Below, in pieces: positions 12,741-25,168 of a stretch of DNA of 64,000 nucleotides. Location of the stretch: the NCBI GenBank assembly GCA_003988855.1, contig QYAI01000005.1, forward strand, positions 744,001 to 808,000, in the 5' to 3' direction. Position 1 is the stretch's first letter, and every line of letters starts with the position of its first letter. Position numbers and translations under genes: made by a program. The DNA is from Arachnopeziza araneosa (Eukaryota; Ascomycota; Leotiomycetes; Helotiales; Arachnopezizaceae). A model generated the notes under the pieces. The model did not search any database and was not told where the DNA came from. It saw only the letters and a list, made by a program, of their open reading frames with translations.

Positions 12741-13199
12741 ATGTCGGGCAAATATGCATTCTCGCAGGCGTTGAAGGAGGTGCGGTTTCTGTTCTGTCAG
12801 ACTGGGGAACATAGCGGTCCTACGAGGTACGGCTGAAGCTGCTGGAGATAGAGCAATGGAGACAGGAGCACGGCTAATGGGTTGGATTGAAATAGGTCCT
12901 TCCTTGCGCGCGCATATCCTACGATGAAGAAGAATAATCCATATACACCGATCATGCTTCGGGAGGCTGCTGGAACACAACCGAGGGTTTATGCTAGATA
13001 CGGTCTGTTCAGCCCTTTTGAGCCTCTGAATTGAGGAGGAAGCTGACATGGCTACAGAGTTTGGGAAAGAGAAGAGCGAGTCATTAGCAGGTAGGTTGAA
13101 AAGATACCCATAGCTCATTGTAGAGACTAATCCAGTGCAGGATTGTCAGATAAAGAGATCGAGGAGAAGGTTACGGGATTGGTTAAGACAGAAGTATAA
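12741..13199 (+). CDS. NADH:ubiquinone oxidoreductase B8 subunit (NDUFA2 family)
   Basis: Four exons: 12741-12826, 12896-13002, 13058-13090 and 13141-13199, giving 94 residues. The spliced protein starts MSGKYAFSQALKEVRFLFCQ and continues with TGEHSGPTRSF, an RAYPTMKKNNPYTPIMLREA block and a charged end (GLSDKEIEEKVTGLVK). This is the thioredoxin-like B8 accessory subunit (10.5 kDa in Neurospora) of the complex I matrix arm. Introns are 69, 55 and 50 nt, and all frames join. The 33-nt third exon is small but encodes conserved residues. Length matches the family. Confidence 0.93.
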
Positions 13200-16100
13200 T
13201 GTGACCGCCGTCAGAGCTGTGAAGTGTACATATACTGGAAGACGAGGCATTAGACCAAAGCAATTGTCGAACTCAACGAGAAGCAAGTAGCGGCAGTGAC
13301 CCGATTGTTGCTTTCCAGATCTCATGAGATAGGACGGATCCTACATGCTCATTGATACCTGTTATTGGATGTTAGTTGTTCACATGTTTGCTTTAATTAC
13401 CTATTCATATAATATTTTTCTCGTTATTTTCCATGCTTCCTTCAAACATACATTCAGAGATGGTTCCCAAGGCGGACGAAAAGGAAAGCTAAGCAGCGAT
13501 TTCAAGCACTTTTTGTCGGGCTGAGACCTGAATTTGTCTTGGGCAATGAGAGATGCAAGGGTATCAAGAGAAATAATTCTGTGTTAACTGAGAAACAAAA
13601 AGTAAGAACTTGACTAAATGGTTTCAATCTGATTGTCTCTACATTCTTGAAGACAGCATTGAACTACCCCTAATGTTGGCACAAAATTGCTCTGATAAAC
13701 TTCTAGCCCCAATTCCAAGCAAATGTCTCATTATCATCAAGAAGCTCTTCAGTAGCTGGTGTCACAACATATACCTTTGGAAAACTAAAACCGGGATTTC
13801 GTGTGCTGTATCTTTTGAACAAATCTTCAAAGGCGTCCAGTTGAATTGATGAAAATGTTCTGGATGTTGAGAACGCAACGAAATTGAGATTGCACTGGAT
13901 GAATGAAGACAATGGAGGCTGGGTGGAACCATATTCTTAAATGTTAAAAAACGACTTTTAATTCGGGCCTAGCATTAGGTATGATTCTTAGCTCATCAAA
14001 CGGAGCAATTAGATTCTCGTGGGATCAAAAAAATATCTTAGCGCCCTTAACTTAAAAAGTCTAGCACTACCAGCACTGGAACTCTCACGTCATCATGGCT
14101 GGCTGTCAAGCTATGATATATCCAAGGAACCACTTAAATTGCGACTGTCATCTGATGGGATTGATATTGTTAAATTCTGAAGCAGAGATCTATGTCGTTC
14201 GCCGAACCTTTAGCCTTATTTTCCTCCCCTGGGTTTTATACCTGATTCCAATTAGAAAAATGCCTTGTTTTCCGGAAAATCTCTATGCTCTGATTCCATC
14301 TAAATCTTCAATTCCATGCAAGAGGACTAGCCTCAAATTCACATTTTTCATAACCTATGCCTCATGTCCTCAACTAAAGAATATTGTCTCTTGTGGAAGA
14401 TCTCCCACCAATTCTCGTCTGGAGTAAGGAAAACTCTGACCAGTAATTTTGCTATAACCCAACTTGTCTTAAAATCTCATCCTCGTAAAAGTTTCGTGTT
14501 ATCCTGACCAGTCGTCCGTTATTTTCAATCACAAATCACGGAGTCGCATATCTGGTATGAAAACCATGGCTCGCAGGTTGTCCTGCAGCACAATCTTCTA
14601 AATCTTTGGTATCCAATCCATTTTTTGTTTGCAACATTTTCTGTAGTACATTGACTTTAAATGATGTGTACTTTGAAGGATTTTCTGTGGCTCGTTCCAA
14701 ACGATGATGGAATAGTGTTAAGGCAAATAATTTCTCTGTGATTCCAGTTCAAGATCATTCCTAAGTAGTTAGCAGTGCTAGGTATTGGAATGCAATGTGG
14801 GTTATATTCTCAAATATTGACTTGTTGTTATCTGAGAACCATTTTCGACTGTTCATGTTGTCCACCTCCAGTTACACTCTGCTACGCTGTTAGATCAGCC
14901 AGATGTCTTTTCCCAAATGAAGATAAATTACCCTATTGCGTTTGCCAATAGCTCAATTGGGAAATGCGACCAAAACTACTGTGCGAGATGCCTGGCAGGC
15001 TCATAACACGCCGGGAAGATCAAGAGAGAACTAGGTGATTGGAAAGAATGTACGCAAATACGGCAGCTGAACTCTGATTACTTGGCATCTGAGAGCAAAG
15101 ATCTCTCAAATGATGAGCTGTCTCGATAGGAAATATTGGGAATAACATAAATACGATAGCAGTTTCATTGTTACCAGTCTGAGTCCCAGTGCTTTGACGA
15201 TTAGCTTTCCCCGAAGCTTGTCAGCCGTTGACCATTAATTGAAGGTGAATCATATTACCAATAATTTTGAAAGCCGTATTGCAACCTTCTACCCAAGAAC
15301 CTCTGGTTTGGGTTGACACGTTTTAGTTTTCCATGGTAGGACCTGCAGTCTGGTTGAGTCTGCGTGATAACTCAGAGCTTGATAGCTTGCGATTGCTGTA
15401 GAAGATATGGTTGGCTACACGTACCCTCAGATAAGTTGAGCGATGAAGCACTACTGTGGCTGCAGAAGGTAAACAAAATTCGCTAAGCGAGCAAAACACC
15501 AGTCACTTTTTTAAAAAAAAACCAAGTCCCCAAAAAACTTAATAAAATGTGATTGGGAAATAAATCTGAATCATAGAATCAGATATAATAGAGAAAAAAA
15601 TGGCAAAAAAGAAGTCGTGTATCTATAACTCGCCCAGTCGTCTAGGGTTAGTTTCTGCATCGGCTAACTCTTGTAGAGCTACTTTTCTATACCCCTCCTT
15701 GATGATTTTTGCTGGTATTTCAGCTGACTCTGTATGTCACTTTTCTATGCCCCTCCTGGCTGTTGGTTGTCGGACTGATTCACTGATGCGGCTAACCCCA
15801 GAGTGTTACTTTTCCATTCCCCTCCTTGCTGATTTTTACCGGTGTGCCGTGTTGTCGATGGAAGCTTTCTGCTTATTTAATTCTATATGGAAGCTAAGCG
15901 TAAGTGAATATGGTACCACGTTTTTGCATTGCAACGAGAAGATACCTAGGTAGGACTTGTAGTATTGGACTTGAAAATTCATAGGTAAAGACTCCTAGTT
16001 GGCGATTTCTTAATTGGAGCCACGGGATTCCTTAATTTAATTTCAATTTGAACTTCCAATGGCGGATTTCGAACGTTCAGACAGACAATGGTCCGCCCTC

Positions 16101-17075
16101 CACCGTCTTTTATATCTGCCACTCCCAGCACTTCTTCATTCTCCAGAGATGGGCGTACCAGCCACTTCACACCTGCAGCCACAGTCAATCCCCATTGATT
16201 ATTTCAGGTTATGTGCAGCTTTTGTCATTCTCAAAACCTTCCGTGAACAGCTCTCATCAAAAGGTTCTCATGGTAATCTTTTATGTCCTCAATTCTTCGC
16301 GTACACTCTGGGGTAAAAAACCAGTGATTAGGTTAATACCAGAAATATTTAATGAAATTTTGTTGTCAGTGACCTTCCGTGATCATTTTCCACGTTGATA
16401 ATGATAACTTGATAGTTGTAAACACAGAAAGGAGGAGATCATGGCATCTTTCTTCCCTGCCTTGGGTTTTATAAGATGCAATCTGTTGGCAGGCATTTGT
16501 GATACGCCTTCAATTAGAACCAAGATTTTTCAATTTTGTGGTAATTTGTAACACAATAAAGGAGAGGTATTGAGTGTGTTTTAACTCGAACAGCTCTATC
16601 TGTCCTATGATGCTACGTGCACAAGTCCTGTAATAGTACCTGCAAACCCTCACTTTCGAAAGATCAAGGCCGGAAACCTTTGTTCATTTACCGCTACTTT
16701 CCCTTTTCTTCTGAGATTGCTTCCTCGCCATAAACTTCACGGTCTTCCGCCTCTGGCAGCAGTTGCTCTGAAAATTTCTCAAAAAGGGAAAGTGATCAAA
16801 AAAGAAAATATATTTGAGTATTACGAGAACACTAAAATTAAGGAATAGATTATTCTCCGTTGCTATTTAGATGCTAGACTAGACCTACAAAAGATGATCT
16901 CCAATATTAGAAACGAAACCTTCACTATCTATCTTCGCCAAAGCTTGGAATCGTCATGAACTTCTGCGCCCCCAAGCTCCGTCATATCCCTGAAATAGAA
17001 GCCAAGTCATGGTCGACGTCATTTATTTTTGCCCATTTCCATTTTCGGATCTACCAACGGTGACCTCCACCGCCC
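13200..17075. other. AT-rich gene desert
   Basis: About 3.9 kb with no gene I can support. A minus-strand frame at 13703-13912 (contains FEDLFKRYSTRNPGFSFPKV) reads like a fragment of coding sequence but has no intact context. Imperfect tandem copies of a ~65-bp unit lie at 15650-15845. Frames around 15980-16400 on both strands are unrecognised. Decayed repeats or pseudogenes are likely. Confidence 0.4.
15650..15845. repeat. Three imperfect tandem copies of a ~65-bp unit
   Basis: The phrase ACTTTTCTAT-CCCCTCCT-GCTG recurs starting near 15681, 15737 and 15808, followed by related text (ATTTTTGCTGGT, GTTGGTTGTCGG, ATTTTTACCGGT) and by CGGCTAACYC-type links. The copies sit inside an otherwise empty open frame, which is therefore probably not a gene. 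Confidence 0.55.
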
Positions 17076-18003
17076 TCAAATCTCTTCAGCATCATAGATC
17101 CATTTGAGTGTAATCGTGGGCAGCTGACGAGTGTTTCTCGTAAAACCCCTCTTCGTTCTCCTCATCTTGCCCAGGAGATCTGCAGGCTCAAACGCATTCA
17201 GATCGATAGCAGGCAACATACCCGAATCCCGAGCACGACGGACAGATTCCGGCCAGACATCCTGGCGCAGAGGTAGAAACAACATCAAAGACGCCATGTT
17301 AGGGAATGCCTCGATCAAGCGATGAACATGGCTTTCTTCGACCGTGGCCCACGGCAGAGCGACGTGCTTGATGCCCGACAAGAAAGGTGCGCCACCACTA
17401 CGGCCGCTCTTGATGTCTTCTATATTCGCGGATAACATGGAGAGCATCGTAGTTAGATTTTCGCTCTTGTCGAAGGCGAGGTATAGGATATCCTGCTCGG
17501 AGTTGAAAGGAACGATCTTGGTCAATGTTTTGTTTGGCCTTTGATCCACAAGTCGAATGTGGAGATTGTATGAATTGAGGACATCGCGTGCATCTGTGCA
17601 GGTTGAAGCAACGGCCTTCGATGCTTGTACATCAAACAGAGGGAGGAGTAGGTCTGGGACCGAAACACGTTTGTTCTTGCAGACCTTGATCTATATTAAA
17701 TTTATTAGACATGTTCTCAGATAGTCTGGTCATGTTTGGAAGGCAACAACATACGATTCGAGCAGAATCAGCAAGTCTCCATATCTGAAGTTGCAATTCC
17801 TTTGGTAGTTCTGAAAATCGAGAAAAGCCTTTACTATTTGCTTTGATCGGCTCCCCGTCCTTTATTTTTGAAGTAGACATTTGGTCAGCTTTCATAACCG
17901 CTTGTGAAGGCTCAAGTGGAGCTTCAAACAATGCGCTGGATTCTGACTGAGTAGAATCCTTTCCAAGCTCAAATTTGACGAATTTACGAAAAAATTCTTT
18001 CAT
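17076..18003 (-). CDS. 2EXR-domain protein
   Basis: Two exons (18003-17755 and 17690-17076), 287 residues. The 64-nt intron runs GTATGT...AATATAG and joins in phase 0. Around residues 60-85 the motif FSRFSELPKELQLQIWRLA, followed by DSARI and then IKVCKNKRV after splicing, matches the 2EXR domain. The C-terminal half contains the usual family pattern of an aromatic/acidic middle (DILYLAFDKSENL) and a conserved region ending ITLKWIYDAEEI. Function is unknown. It is a second copy of the family in the window but not a recent duplicate of the 2.8-kb gene, since only the motif is shared. Confidence 0.8.
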
Positions 18004-19479
18004 TTGGAATAAATAGTGAATCCGTAACCGAATTCTAGTGGTTCAATAAATTGTGATTGATATGTTTCTGGTGGAAGAGATGGCGAGTATTTTGATGTTG
18101 AGGTTGAATTATGAGTCATCATTCAGATCTCGGCTATGAATGTCTCTAGAACATATTTAGAGCACTGTATCTATTATCCTTTTACATATTCCATCAGAAC
18201 TCTTTTCATCTACTGGAAATACTATCTGCAGAGATATTTGCACGTTGCGACAAGAAGTACAAATCATCGCCTGCCTAGATGTTAAAACGGGACGGAGGTT
18301 TGCTTAATCATTCTTGGACTACATCGTACTGTAGTAAAGCTTCACGCTTTTTCAGCGTTGACGGACTGGCTATCAGCTTTGAGTGAGAATAATCGTCAAC
18401 GTTTCAAATTTCACATCTGGCCCTGAGCCTGCAATATGTCATTTACAGACTGTGAGAAAGTGTTGCGTACTCTTTCAACAGAGTTTTCATAATGGATCAG
18501 CGTTGCGCCCTTATCTAAAGGTAGATGTATTTTCAACGCATCAAAGTGCAACTCTTATGAAGTATATCTGGCCGAAATCAAACACAGCAAACTTTGTGCC
18601 TTTACCGGGGGGTCCTCAATCTACGTGGCTGAGACTCGACCCTGAAATCGAAAACGGAGGCTTAGGACAAGCTGGAGGAGAAGATCTCGATAGCGTACGG
18701 TATCTCCGAGAGTTTGAGACATTCTCTGTGTCGGCGAAACCTCAGAGCATTTCTCATATTTATTTATCTTGTTTACTCTTAAAACGAGCGACATCAACAA
18801 TGCTGAATGTCTAAAATCTCGTACGATGGCGATGGAAAACAAACGATGGATCAGAAGCCACAACGTGTACATATCGTCCTCGAGGGATCGAGATTTTTGA
18901 GTTGAACTATTGGGAATCACGTTATTGAAGTCTCGCCGTAGTGCCCATACCTCTATCAAGATCCATGAAATGGGAGGATTGCTCGTGAGAAAGAATAATC
19001 ACAAATATCTGGTAGGCCTACCCAGCTCGGCATGATTGCAAAAACCGAATGTCGAATAAATTTCTATCGGCGAGAGTATCTCAATGGAGCCAATGCGTTG
19101 TGCCAAAAAACGTCGTAGAACTATTCAATTTTGTAATTGAACAGAGAGAGACTTAAACAGAGACGATAATATTAAAGTCTTCTAAGAAGCTATTTTCGAG
19201 AAGGATATGGCAAAATAGAAATGGGGAAACTTGCTCGCAGATGAGACTCCATTGAGAAATTTAGCTGTGACCGAGAAACAGCATGTTTGAAGCATATGGG
19301 AGCGGACATATGAAGGACGAGGGATCTGGAGTAGAAAATATTTCCTAACGTAGCCGCTGTAATTCCATGGCATTATAGCCTTGATATCTACGAGTCCTCT
19401 ATCGCAACGCCGGATAGTATCACAGCATCACCGCATATCATATTACTCCATTTCTTGGCTTCCAATCAAGACTTCAACC
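18004..19479. other. Intergenic, AT-rich
   Basis: Frames at 18383-18814 (+) and 18621-18959 (-) overlap each other and show no domain. I see no gene. Confidence 0.5.
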
Positions 19480-20119
19480 CTACAGCTTGGCAAGGACTGC
19501 CTCAGCAGAACTAACGGTAACCTCTCTTCCAGGCTCCTTCTCCGCGTAGACGATCTTTCCATTATCGATCACTAGGGCGTATCTCGCAGTTCGCTCACCC
19601 AATGTCCAGCCCAACTTCTTGGAGAACTCGGTTCCGGAATCGGAGAGGAAGAGCTGGTTTGTTTTATTAGCCCCACATACTCTCCTAACAATAAAACACA
19701 AGATAAATAATCACATACAAGTGAATCGTCTTTGATCTGGTTCGCTTTTCCCCATGCGCTCATGACGAATGCATCATTGTATGCGATGACGGCGATGATA
19801 TCAACTCCCTTTCCCTTTAGGGCAGGTAGGTTCTCGATGTATCCTGGGAGGTGCTTGGCTGAGCAGCCGGGGGTGAAAGCTCCTGGGACGGAGAAGAGGA
19901 CGACTTTCTTGTTGGCGAATTCTAGGGGATTGTTAGCATAATTGATACAGAACAGTATTAGGTGGAGAGAAGGTAAAGAAATGGAGTTTGTGAACCTTTA
20001 GAAGCATTGTAGTTGATTGGGATACCGCAAGAGGTAATCTCGCCTGCTTCGGGGGTATATGGGATGTAGCTGAAGACTACGCCTTCTGGGAAGCTATCGC
20101 CGACTTTGAGAGCTGACAT
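19480..20119 (-). CDS. Peroxiredoxin of the Prx5/Pmp20 (Asp f 3-like) type
   Basis: Three exons (20119-19996, 19921-19719, 19653-19480), 166 residues, the usual family length. The catalytic loop VPGAFTPGCS places the peroxidatic Cys at residue 61, and a second Cys lies at 31 (TSCGIP). The rest follows the thioredoxin-fold order: VVLFSVPG, DIIAVIAYNDAFVMSAWGKA, LFLSDSG, TARYALVIDNG. The protein ends AKL, which fits a type 1 peroxisomal targeting signal, so a peroxisomal (Pmp20-like) location is likely, perhaps dual with cytosol. It reduces hydrogen and alkyl peroxides. Introns are 74 and 65 nt. Homologues in Aspergillus are human allergens; nothing here says so for this protein. Confidence 0.93.
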
Positions 20120-20883
20120 TTTGTTTAACTGATTGATTTCAAGCGGAAGAAAGCTTTCAAGTTGATGTTTGCAGGGTTAGATGGAGGAGAGTGTCGAGGT
20201 GAAGACGATGTTATTGAGCCCCTCTTTAAATAGGGCGCTAATAGTGGGGGGCCCATGGGGTCTGGGTCTAGGCTGGTGTTCCTGAATAATGCTTCTTATT
20301 TAAGCAGTCAAACTCGACGTTCCATGTGAGCCTCCTGCCTAATTCGCCATCCTCTATGATGTGACAACTTCCACCGTAGGCCGAGATCTCACCTTCTCTG
20401 CCCTTCGGAATACCTGTGCTCGCGAGGACCAATGTCAGAAATTGCGTCATCGGGGTGATTTGCTTACAGAGATAGTGAGTCTGGAGCCGACTAATTTAGG
20501 TCGGATTCGAATGGAGAACCGGAAATCCTAAATTCACTATATCTTCAGATTGTTGAGAAGGCAAGGGCCGTAACCATCAAAGGACGAGGATGGTCAGCAT
20601 CGCCTCCGAACATCCCGAACCCCAACCGAACGGCATTCGTATGGAGACGATTAGTACCCCACATTGCTCGCCTTTCCGTGCTGGTTATCCCACCGCGGAA
20701 AGGCTCCACCTTCGGAGTATCATGCAAAGAGCTGACTGGGCCGAATTCAATTTTGTATTCTAGCAGACTTGCTAGTTATTTAAGGAGTCTACTTAAGTTC
20801 CGTCTTAGTCCAACTCTCTGCAAGAGGAAAACGATTTGCTTCGCACCTTTCGTCAGCCAGCATAGAACAGTCCACTTGAGGTC

Positions 20884-21401
20884 ATGGCTACAGACACCAA
20901 ACCACCTCTTCCACCCTTCACGCTTGAGACGGCTAAGCAAAAAGTCAAAGCCGCCCAAGATGTCTGGAACACAAGGAACCCACAGTTGGTGAAAAACGCA
21001 TACACACCCGATTCGATCTGGCGGAACCGAGACACCTTCATCCGAGGGACCGACGAAATTGTGGCGTTCTTGACCAAGAAATGGGAAAAGGAGGATGGTT
21101 ACCGGTTGAGAAAAGAGCTATTTGCATTCACGGATCACAAAGTGAGTGAGGTTTGAGCATAGAGAAGTGGCGACTGAGCTGATTGGATGAATAGATTGCA
21201 GTTCAATTCTGGTATGAATGGCATGATGAAAGTGGTCAATGGTACAGGACTTATGGTCTTGAAGATTGGACATTTGCCGAGGACGGGAGGATGAGAAAGA
21301 GACAGATGAGTGGGAATGATGTGAAGCTTGAGGATCATGAGAGGTGGTTTAAGGAGGGAGTGGATGTGAATGAAGTGGAGATCTCAGAGAAGCATTGGTA
21401 A
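20884..21401 (+). CDS. DUF1348 / SnoaL-like (NTF2-fold) protein
   Basis: Two exons (20884-21141, 21195-21401) give 154 residues. The 53-nt intron starts GTGAGT and ends AATAG. The sequence has the DUF1348 pattern: AYTPDSIWRNRDTFIRG, IVAFLTKKWEKE, RLRKELFAFTDHK, then VQFWYEWHDESGQW and RTYGLEDWTFAEDG. These are small NTF2-fold proteins found in bacteria and fungi, with no established reaction. The length is typical. A cytosolic enzyme-like role is only inference. Confidence 0.88.
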
Positions 21402-21664
21402 CGAATCAGTCTGAAAAAAGGGAATTGAAATCAAAACTAGTGTAATGGGAGACTAATGGAAGTGTATTCGAGTAGACATGAAGGTCGAAGTAGGTTGATA
21501 AATCGATTAGGGAGACAGAAATTGGATGGTATCGGCTAGGACTTCTCAAGACAGAGCAATCAAGCCAACGCCTAAGCAGAGAGGCTTAATAGTCTTGGTT
21601 GTCCGTGGACCCAGCACTGACATAGCAGCACTTCTTAGCTACGCTTTTCACTCTGTTTTGAGTT

Positions 21665-23072
21665 TCAGACTTCGATTTCTGTTGTTAATGAGAAATCATC
21701 TCCACCTAAGTTTCTGACCCACCCGGATTCCCCACTATCACCGCCGAGAACAGTTCTCACATCTCGTTTGACATTTCTTCGTTCTCTGAACAATTCCGAA
21801 TCTTTCATTATCAGATAAGTTTCAGATCCCAAAACCGTCTTGACGTCGGGGACATCGACCAAGTCCGCAATCATCAAACAAAGCTTCCATATCCGGATCT
21901 TGGACGTTGGACTTGCTCCCTTGGTAGAGAATTGCTTCCTCCCTTGTAACGTCCCTCCAATCAGTGTCCCGTTCTCATTAGGTGTCGAGAAACTCGCCAA
22001 GTTGCTGGGCACTACCGTTTCTCCTGGTTCCAGAATTTGGCGTCTGGAATACAAGAATTCTTTTTCTGTCGTTTTGATTGTGAAAGGATGGAATGCGTAA
22101 CCGCCTTCCCACCTGCGATTATGGCTTTGCTGGAGGAGAGAAAGGCGGCCGGAGGGATGAAAAGAGCGTCTGCAGGCGGCCGCCGAGTATTGACTCTCTG
22201 GTAGTACGAGAGAAGTGAGATATAGATTTTCGGGAGAGACCAGAAGCGAAGTGACGGATGAGAAGAGGGAAGTTGACTGCTTTAGGGTCAATTTGTCCGA
22301 ACAGGATTTTGATAGAGTAGGAGGCGCATCCGGGCGCGAGGGTTTGCGACGGATGAGTCCAAGTGCGGAGAAATAGGAGCGACCTTGGAGTGTGGGCTCG
22401 GATAGAGGAGGTGGAGCTTCCCAAGGAGTCGAGTCCGCTTGGAGAGACATGGTGAGTTCCATGCTCGCGTCTCCGCCTATTTATGCACAAAGTCAGTATA
22501 TGGAAAAAGCGGAATGAACTGGTTTGAAGGACAGGGAGACGCACAGGGTGCTTCGGAGCAATACATGTGCAGTTTTATTCCTCCTTTGAGTGTAAAAGGC
22601 TGGGAATGGTGTTCACTTCTTTCATTAAGACTTCTAAATTTTATATATTCTGATTCCCGGGTCGGGAACTGAGCTATTCGGTGACATTCTTCAAGCAGAA
22701 AACGGTTGAAAGAACGGATTGCTAATATCTCGGCATGCCAATCATGTAGAGTGGTGCCACGAGCGAGGGGAATTTTGCTGTAGGGGAGACATTTCATGCC
22801 TGTCCTAATTGGTGTGAGGGAATATATCCAACTTAAGCATTGCAATGACATACGCAGCAGCTAAGCACACCAATCTCCCATCAACTACTGGACATCAGCC
22901 TCGTTCCATAGCAGAAGTGAGATTCAGTTGAACCTTGAGCCACGATCCCGGCTAAAGGGACCCATTCTTTGACTCCATCGCCTCTATTTAATGGTTTCCG
23001 CTTCGAAGGCCATTTGGAGAACGCATCTAACACACACGCAGCGATTTTGTCTCCTGAGATGTCGTTGTCCAT
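21665..23072 (-). CDS. tad1: tRNA-specific adenosine deaminase TAD1 (A37 of tRNA-Ala)
   Basis: Four exons (23072-22934, 22887-22854, 22804-22545, 22476-21665) give 414 residues. Joining them restores the A_deamin core: EWVPLAGIVA, TGMKCLPYSKIPLARG, and DWHAEILAIRSFNRFLLEE with zinc-binding His81 and catalytic Glu83. The zinc-ligand Cys are at about residue 145 (SEAPCGD, split by the third intron) and about 203 (KSCSDKLTLKQ). This is the ADAR-related enzyme that deaminates A37 to inosine in tRNA-Ala. Exon 2 is only 34 nt and its product (DGRLVCLAA) is conserved. Donor GTTCAA of intron 1 is weak, but frame and homology support it. It is divergent from the NT-C2 gene, 203 bp between starts. Confidence 0.92.
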
Positions 23073-23275
23073 GTGAGTTGTCGGAAGAAGTGGCTGAAGC
23101 GAGGCTGAATGAAACTTGGCGAGGCGGGATGTCGATGTCATTCTTTCAGCCTTGTATTCCGACATCCCCTCTGAACAAGCAATCACGGGAAGTACATTCC
23201 TCCATTGAGACATGAATCCTCTGAGTAAGTTACACCGAATTGACAGTGAAGCCATAGAGAACATCATAACTGATC

Positions 23276-24408
23276 ATGTTTGGTAATCTTCTAGTATCCA
23301 AAGCTCGAAAGGTGCTCCTCGTCTTTGCGCACGTTGATTGTTATCAGAAGCTAACATTCTCCAGCCCAAATTTGAGCTCTTTCTCCGAGTGAATCCTACC
23401 TACTCTGAGCTGTATAATTGGAGCTAACGCCCCCAGATATACGATCTCAACAACGTCCCACTCGTAACCGGTACCTCCTATGTAAAATGGCACCTTCCCG
23501 CCTCCACCTCCGCCGAGCACTATGGACGCACCGATCGGCACCACATTCGTGACCACAAAGTGTCTTATGACTTCCTCAAGCTTATCCACCTCCGTCTCAC
23601 CATCTCCAAAGACAATACACTCTCCCCGAGTCTCCTCTCACTTGAAGTCGTGCAAGACTACAGCACCGCCGGCCGAAGCGATAAGATCACCATCGGTAAG
23701 GTCGAGCTCAATTTGGCGGAATATGTAGAAGAGGGAGAAGTCAGAACTGAGGATGAAGAGGGCGTGGTGAGGAGGTACCTCATGCAGGAGAGTAAGATTA
23801 ATTCTACGCTGAAGATTGGCATTGCGATGAGGCAAGTGGATGGCGAGAGGAATTTCATCGCGCCCCCGCTGAAAACCGCCCCTGTGTTTGGAGGCATTGC
23901 AGGCATCATGGCGGAAGATGAGGCTGGAGATCTGGGGCATGTACAGAGTTTGAGTAAGAATCGTGATCATGGCGAATTACAGGATATGTATCGGAGAGCT
24001 CTGGCCGCTAGCTGGGCCGCCCACAGCCATGAGTTAAGTGCGGATCAGGTGGTGGAAGACATCTTCAATGGTGGAGATGGGTGGAAGAGAGATGGGAAGG
24101 GAGAGATAATGGGGTTGGTTTTGGGGAAGGAGGAAAAGAGTGAGGATTCAGGCCATAGGAGGAATCACAGTCATGGCCTTCACGGCCATCGTAGAAGCGC
24201 GAGTGAGATTACGGTAAAAGGCAGCGGAAGAGCGAGTGGTCATCGGCATAAACATAGTGGGAGTCAGGAGATGCTGGCTGGAACTGGCGATTCGGAGGAG
24301 GGAAGCGAAAGGGGGAGAGCGGTGTTTAGGAGTTTTAAAGAAGTGGATGAATTTGAGATGAGGGATAATTTGATGGCTTGGAAGATACCTGACGAGGCCA
24401 GAGCGTAA
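23276..24408 (+). CDS. NT-C2 (EEIG1/EHBP1) domain protein
   Basis: Three exons (23276-23311, 23365-23388, 23437-24408) give 343 residues. The 24-nt second exon encodes PKFELFLR, which continues into IYDLNNVPLVTGTSYVKWHL, the start of the N-terminal C2 domain of EEIG1/EHBP1-type proteins. Further C2 strands are seen at LIHLRLTI, LSLEVVQDYS and KVELNLAEYVEEG, with the domain ending near LKIGIAMRQVDG. The C-terminal part is disordered with a His/Arg-rich stretch (residues ~235-280). Such proteins are thought to link membranes with the actin cytoskeleton or endocytic traffic; the fungal role is unproven. The start encodes MFGNLLVSKARK. Confidence 0.85.
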
Positions 24409-24563
24409 TTGGAAACTATTCGCTCTAGGTATTACGGCGCTCCTAGCGGTCGAGTTGGCTACAATTGTCTGGCTGCGATATACGTGTAGAGGATATTTTC
24501 ATTTCATCTACAAGTATTTTTATACTCCAAACGCCATAATATGCACCATGTCAATTGAACTGC

Positions 24564-25168
24564 CTACTCCAACCCCTCTTCCGCCTCCAAAATCTTTGCC
24601 CTCACAATCTTAACCTCCTCAGCAGGCCGATCCTCCGCTCCCGTTCTCACGAGACCCATTCTCTTCACAATACCCATTCCTCTCGTGACTCTCCCAAAAA
24701 TGGTATGTTTCCCATCCAACCAAGGCGTCGGGGCCAGCGTAATAAAAAACTGACTCCCATTCGTATTCGGGCCCGAATTGGCCATACTTAATATCCCCGC
24801 TCCGGTGTCTATTTCCTCGTTAACTAAATACCTTAGGTATCGATAGAAAGGAGATCAACGTTTTAGATCACTTTTTATCTCATCTTCGAATTTCTCGCCG
24901 TAGATGGATGAACCGCCTCGTCCTGTACCCGTGGGATCCCCGGTCTGTAGCATGAAATTGGGAATGATTCGGTGGAAGATTATGCTGTTGTAGTAGCCCC
25001 GCTGCACGAGGGTGCGGAAATTCGTGCAGGTCTTGGGTGCGTGGTTTTGGTAGAGCTCGACGGTTATGGTGCCCTGAGGGGAATAAGTTAGTGATGGAAT
25101 GTATGAAGGAGTGGAGGGGAGAGGTGGGGAGGTACCATAGTTGTTTCTAGGGTAATTTGGGTCGTCAT
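24564..25168 (-). CDS. Cyclophilin-type peptidyl-prolyl isomerase (PPIL1 type)
   Basis: Three exons (25168-25136, 25073-24860, 24808-24564) give 163 residues, the length of the single-domain PPIL1 group. Key cyclophilin residues are present: FHRIIPNFMLQTGDPTGTG (catalytic Arg in FHR, and Gln), SMANSGPNTNGSQFFITL, WLDGKHTIFGRV. The short start MTTQITLETTM and the absence of any targeting signal fit a nuclear/spliceosomal cyclophilin, as for human PPIL1. The stop lies 155 bp from the convergent NT-C2 gene, and the start is 384 bp from the divergent SPP gene. Introns are 62 and 51 nt. Confidence 0.94.

Noticed and set aside
20480..20530. Sequence resembling a tRNA T-arm (TCGGATTCGAATGG)
   Set aside because: No matching acceptor stem or anticodon arm could be folded around it.
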